In this document: positions 5,678 through 7,648 of the stretch, piece by piece
How positions within the stretch are numbered: the stretch's first letter is position 1
Layout: each line of letters opens with the position of its first letter
Origin: an uncultured Candidatus Nemicrothrix sp.
Lineage (GTDB): Bacteria; Actinomycetota; Acidimicrobiia; Acidimicrobiales; Acidimicrobilacustridaceae
Direction of reading: 5' to 3'
NCBI GenBank assembly: GCA_903827085.1
Contig: CAIKHC010000199.1
Location: forward strand, 1-7,648
Length of the DNA stretch: 7,648 nucleotides
Position numbers and translations under genes: made by a program
The notes under the pieces: model-generated
Database searches by the model: none
What the model saw: the letters and a program-made list of their open reading frames with translations, nothing else
What the model was told of the DNA's origin: nothing

Positions 5678-7018
5678 ATGCAGAAGATCATCGACGCCAT
5701 CATGCAGGGAGCCCCCGGCGAGGAACTCGCGGCAATCCCCCTGCCCGAGTCCTACAAGGCCACCGTCGTACTCGCGTCCGAGCAGACGATGTTCGACGGA
5801 ATGGACTCAGGCGACAAGGACCCCCGTCAGGCGCTTCACCTTCAAGAGATCGCCATGCCTGAACTCGCTCCCGACGAAGCCGTCATTGCGGTCATGGCGA
5901 GTTCGATCAACTTCAACACGGTCTGGTCCTCGATCTTTGAACCGGTCTCGACCTTCGGCTTCCTGAAGCGTCTCGGCAAAGAGAGTTACTGGGGCGCACG
6001 CCACGACCAGCCGTTCCATGCTGTTGGCTCCGACGCCTCGGGCGTTGTGCTGCGCGTCGGCAGCGCGGTTCGTAAGTGGAAGGTCGGCGACAAGGTTGTT
6101 GTGCACTGCAACTACGTCGACGATCAAGACGCATCAAGTCACAACGATTCGATGCTCGGCGACAACCAGCGCATTTGGGGATTCGAAACGAATTACGGAG
6201 GCCTCGCTGAACTTTCGGTCGTCAAGGCCAACCAGCTCATGCCGAAGCCCGCACATCTTTCGTGGGAAGAAGCGTCGGTGAATGCTCTGTGTAACTCGAC
6301 GAGTTACCGAATGCTGGTGAGCAAGAACGCTGCCCAAATGAAGCAAGGCGACGCCGTGCTTGTGTGGGGCGCATCGGGCGGCCTCGGCGGTTACGCCGTG
6401 CAGTACATCCTCAACGGCGGCGGCACGCCTGTCGGTGTTGTGTCATCGCCCGAAAAGGTCGCTCTACTTAACGACCTCGGCGTTGAGCACGTCATCGACC
6501 GCCGCGAGTCCAACTACAAGTTCTGGGCCGACGAACACACCCAAGACGAAACTGAATGGCGTCGTCTTGGCAAGGACATTCGTTCAATGATCGGTCGCGA
6601 TGTCGACATCGTGTTCGAACATCCCGGTCGCCAAACATTTGGAGCGTCGGTGTTCGTCGCTGCACGCGGCGGCACGATCGTCACCTGCGCTGCAACGAGC
6701 GGCTTCATGATTGAGTACGACAACCGTCATCTCTGGATGAAGTTAAAGAACATCATCAGTTCGCATTTCGCCAATTACGCCGAAGCGTGGGCCGCAAACC
6801 AACTCATCTGCGAAGGCAAGATTCAGCCGATTCTTTCCGCTGTGTATCCGCTCGATCAGACCGGTGAAGCCGCCTATCAGGTCCACAAGAACCTGCACGA
6901 GGGCAAAATCGGTGTGCTCTGTCTTGCTCCGTCCGAAGGCCTCGGCATCGACGATCCAGAGTTCCGCGCCAAGGTGGGCGAGGATCGCATCACGGCGTTC
7001 CGTCGCCACGGCGCATAA
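5678..7018 (+). CDS. ccrA: Crotonyl-CoA carboxylase/reductase
   Basis: NADPH-dependent enzyme that converts crotonyl-CoA plus CO2 to (2S)-ethylmalonyl-CoA, the key step of the ethylmalonyl-CoA pathway; without CO2 it yields butyryl-CoA. It belongs to the medium-chain dehydrogenase/reductase superfamily and has 446 residues from the ATG at 5678, matching Streptomyces Ccr in length and in the opening MQKIIDAI...LPLPESY. Diagnostic stretches: VMASSINFNTVWSSIFEP (72-89), RIWGFETNYGGLAE (165-178), the Rossmann loop GASGGLGGYA (231-240), IVFEHPGR (311-318) and SSHFANYAEAW (361-371). The residues that form the CO2 pocket in the Kitasatospora enzyme (Asn81, Phe170, Glu171, His365) correspond to Asn80, Phe169, Glu170 and His363. 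An in-frame ATG at 5639 would add 13 residues but has no family support. mce follows and probably shares the transcript. Confidence 0.96.
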   Translation: MQKIIDAIMQGAPGEELAAIPLPESYKATVVLASEQTMFDGMDSGDKDPRQALHLQEIAMPELAPDEAVIAVMASSINFNTVWSSIFEPVSTFGFLKRLGKESYWGARHDQPFHAVGSDASGVVLRVGSAVRKWKVGDKVVVHCNYVDDQDASSHNDSMLGDNQRIWGFETNYGGLAELSVVKANQLMPKPAHLSWEEASVNALCNSTSYRMLVSKNAAQMKQGDAVLVWGASGGLGGYAVQYILNGGGTPVGVVSSPEKVALLNDLGVEHVIDRRESNYKFWADEHTQDETEWRRLGKDIRSMIGRDVDIVFEHPGRQTFGASVFVAARGGTIVTCAATSGFMIEYDNRHLWMKLKNIISSHFANYAEAWAANQLICEGKIQPILSAVYPLDQTGEAAYQVHKNLHEGKIGVLCLAPSEGLGIDDPEFRAKVGEDRITAFRRHGA

Positions 7019-7029
7019 CGCGCAAAACG

Positions 7030-7034
7030 AAGGA
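7030..7034 (+). promoter_or_regulatory. Alternative Shine-Dalgarno for an upstream mce start (ATG 7043)
   Basis: AAGGA lies eight bases before an in-frame ATG at 7043, which would lengthen the epimerase by 16 polar residues (MAITARRPGEEESGVH). It competes with AGGAG at 7081-7085, five bases before the ATG at 7091. Confidence 0.35.
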
Positions 7035-7090
7035 CGAATTCAATGGCCATCACTGCACGCCGACCCGGCGAAGAAGAATCAGGAGTTCAC

Positions 7091-7522
7091 ATGAGCGACG
7101 CTGCTGCAAACCAAAAGCCACTGCTTACCGAAATTGACCACATCGCAATCGCTGTCCCCGACCTCGGCGCAGCAATTGACTACTACCGCGAGACCTTCGG
7201 TGCAGTTGTCGATCATCGTGAAATTGTTGAGAGCGACGGCGTCGAAGAAGCCCTGTTGAAGGTGGCAGAAAGCTACGTGCAGTTGCTTACCCCGACTCGC
7301 GATGACTCCACCGTGGCCAAGTGGCTCAACACCCGCGGTGGTCCTGGCATTCATCACGTTGGATATCGCGTCGCTAATTGTGCCGAAGCACTTGATGCAG
7401 TGAAGGCTCAGGGCTTTCGTGTCCTCGACGACGCACCTCGCCCCGGATCACGCGGCACCACCGTTGCGTTTATCCACCCGAAAGATGCTCTCGGCACCCT
7501 GATCGAACTCGTTCAGGAGTAA
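7091..7522 (+). CDS. mce: Methylmalonyl-CoA (ethylmalonyl-CoA) epimerase
   Basis: Metal-dependent vicinal-oxygen-chelate (glyoxalase-fold) enzyme that interconverts the 2S and 2R epimers of methylmalonyl-CoA; homologues in ethylmalonyl-CoA pathway bacteria also act on ethylmalonyl-CoA. From the ATG at 7091 it has 143 residues. Metal ligands aligned with the Propionibacterium enzyme (His12, Gln65, His91, Glu141) are His17 in EIDHIAIAV, Gln64 in YVQLL, His88 or His89 in GIHHVGY, and Glu139 in LIEL. DDSTVAKWL (71-79) and HPKDALGTLIELV (129-141) are strong family signatures. The start at 7091 is chosen for its AGGAG, but ATG at 7043 with AAGGA is a real alternative. It lies 72 bases after ccrA, or 24 with the earlier start, and probably epimerises the Ccr product before the mutase step. 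Confidence 0.93.
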   Translation: MSDAAANQKPLLTEIDHIAIAVPDLGAAIDYYRETFGAVVDHREIVESDGVEEALLKVAESYVQLLTPTRDDSTVAKWLNTRGGPGIHHVGYRVANCAEALDAVKAQGFRVLDDAPRPGSRGTTVAFIHPKDALGTLIELVQE

Positions 7523-7540
7523 CTCTCAGCAGTTCTTGCG

Positions 7541-7556
7541 TTTCCGAGTGCGGAAA
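7541..7556 (+). terminator. Small hairpin after mce
   Basis: TTTCCG and CGGAAA form a perfect 6-bp stem around AGTG, 18 bases after the mce stop. It is followed by GTTCCC rather than a U-tract, so it is at best a weak terminator. A candidate promoter for the next gene lies shortly downstream, which makes a transcript boundary here plausible. Confidence 0.25.
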
Positions 7557-7593
7557 GTTCCCATGACCTGACTCTATGAGGGCATTCGCCCGC

Positions 7594-7599
7594 TACGGT
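7594..7599 (+). promoter_or_regulatory. Candidate -10 element for the gene starting at 7607
   Basis: TACGGT is followed by seven bases (GCCGCCT) and then ATG at 7607. No Shine-Dalgarno is present. The geometry is the same as at dnaX and almost the same as at ccrA and the ABC gene. A short GGGC-ATTC-GCCC hairpin (7580-7591) lies just upstream. Confidence 0.36.
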
Positions 7600-7606
7600 G
7601 CCGCCT

Positions 7607-7648
7607 ATGACCGGCGTGAACTACACGGTGACCGAACTCATGACGGCC
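7607..7648 (+). CDS. N-terminal 14 codons of an unidentified gene, possibly a CoA-transferase subunit (partial)
   Basis: The open frame from ATG 7607 runs to the window edge and reads MTGVNYTVTELMTA. The YTvtELM.. opening resembles the first helix of the beta-type subunit of glutaconate/3-oxoacid CoA-transferase-like proteins, which would suit the acyl-CoA context, but 14 residues cannot establish a family. The start is supported by a TANNNT hexamer seven bases upstream. A different frame opens at ATG 7576 (MRAFARYGAAYDRRELHG); I consider it less likely because its codons look less typical. Confidence 0.35.
   Translation, partial: MTGVNYTVTELMTA

Noticed and set aside
1..7648. Mobile element, CRISPR array, toxin-antitoxin or defence system
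   Set aside because: No transposase or integrase motifs, terminal inverted repeats, spaced direct repeats or defence-gene domains are visible. Although tRNA genes are common integration targets, neither tRNA has a duplicated 3' fragment in the window.

Overview
The window looks like ordinary chromosomal backbone of a moderately GC-rich actinobacterium. An Acidimicrobiia-type organism is my best guess; it rests on overall protein flavour, GC-rich C-ending codons, several Shine-Dalgarno-less starts that look leaderless, and an actinobacterial-type crotonyl-CoA carboxylase/reductase. I see no phage, insertion sequence, CRISPR array or defence locus.

Left block (1-1071, minus strand). Reading leftward from 1071, the order is tRNA-Ser(GGA), tadA (the tRNA A34 deaminase), tRNA-Ser(CGA), then the N-terminus of an ABC exporter subunit cut by the window edge. 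Both tRNA genes encode their CCA ends. Short GC-rich hairpins follow tadA and tRNA-Ser(CGA).

Centre (1072-4320, plus strand). A short divergent promoter region separates the tRNA/tadA block from the small SRP RNA (about 1142-1253). It is followed by dnaX (DNA polymerase III gamma/tau), ybaB (nucleoid-associated protein) and recR (recombination mediator). This ffs-dnaX-ybaB-recR order is a classic conserved bacterial cluster. ybaB and recR overlap by four bases, so they are probably translationally coupled.

Right block (4321-7648). A biosynthetic-type thiolase on the minus strand abuts recR stop-to-stop with no intervening base. It is transcribed divergently from crotonyl-CoA carboxylase/reductase (ccrA), which is followed by a methylmalonyl/ethylmalonyl-CoA epimerase (mce) and the first codons of another gene, possibly a CoA-transferase subunit. 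Thiolase, Ccr and epimerase are three steps of the ethylmalonyl-CoA pathway (acetyl-CoA assimilation, or supply of branched dicarboxylic acyl-CoAs). All four residues known to form the CO2 pocket of Ccr are present, so true carboxylation is expected.

The most interesting non-gene signal is a recurrent TANNNT hexamer placed 7-9 bases before starts that lack a Shine-Dalgarno (ABC gene, dnaX, ccrA, the 7607 gene) and 7 bases before the mature 5' end of tRNA-Ser(CGA). This suggests leaderless transcription. I found no convincing evidence of a previously undescribed system.
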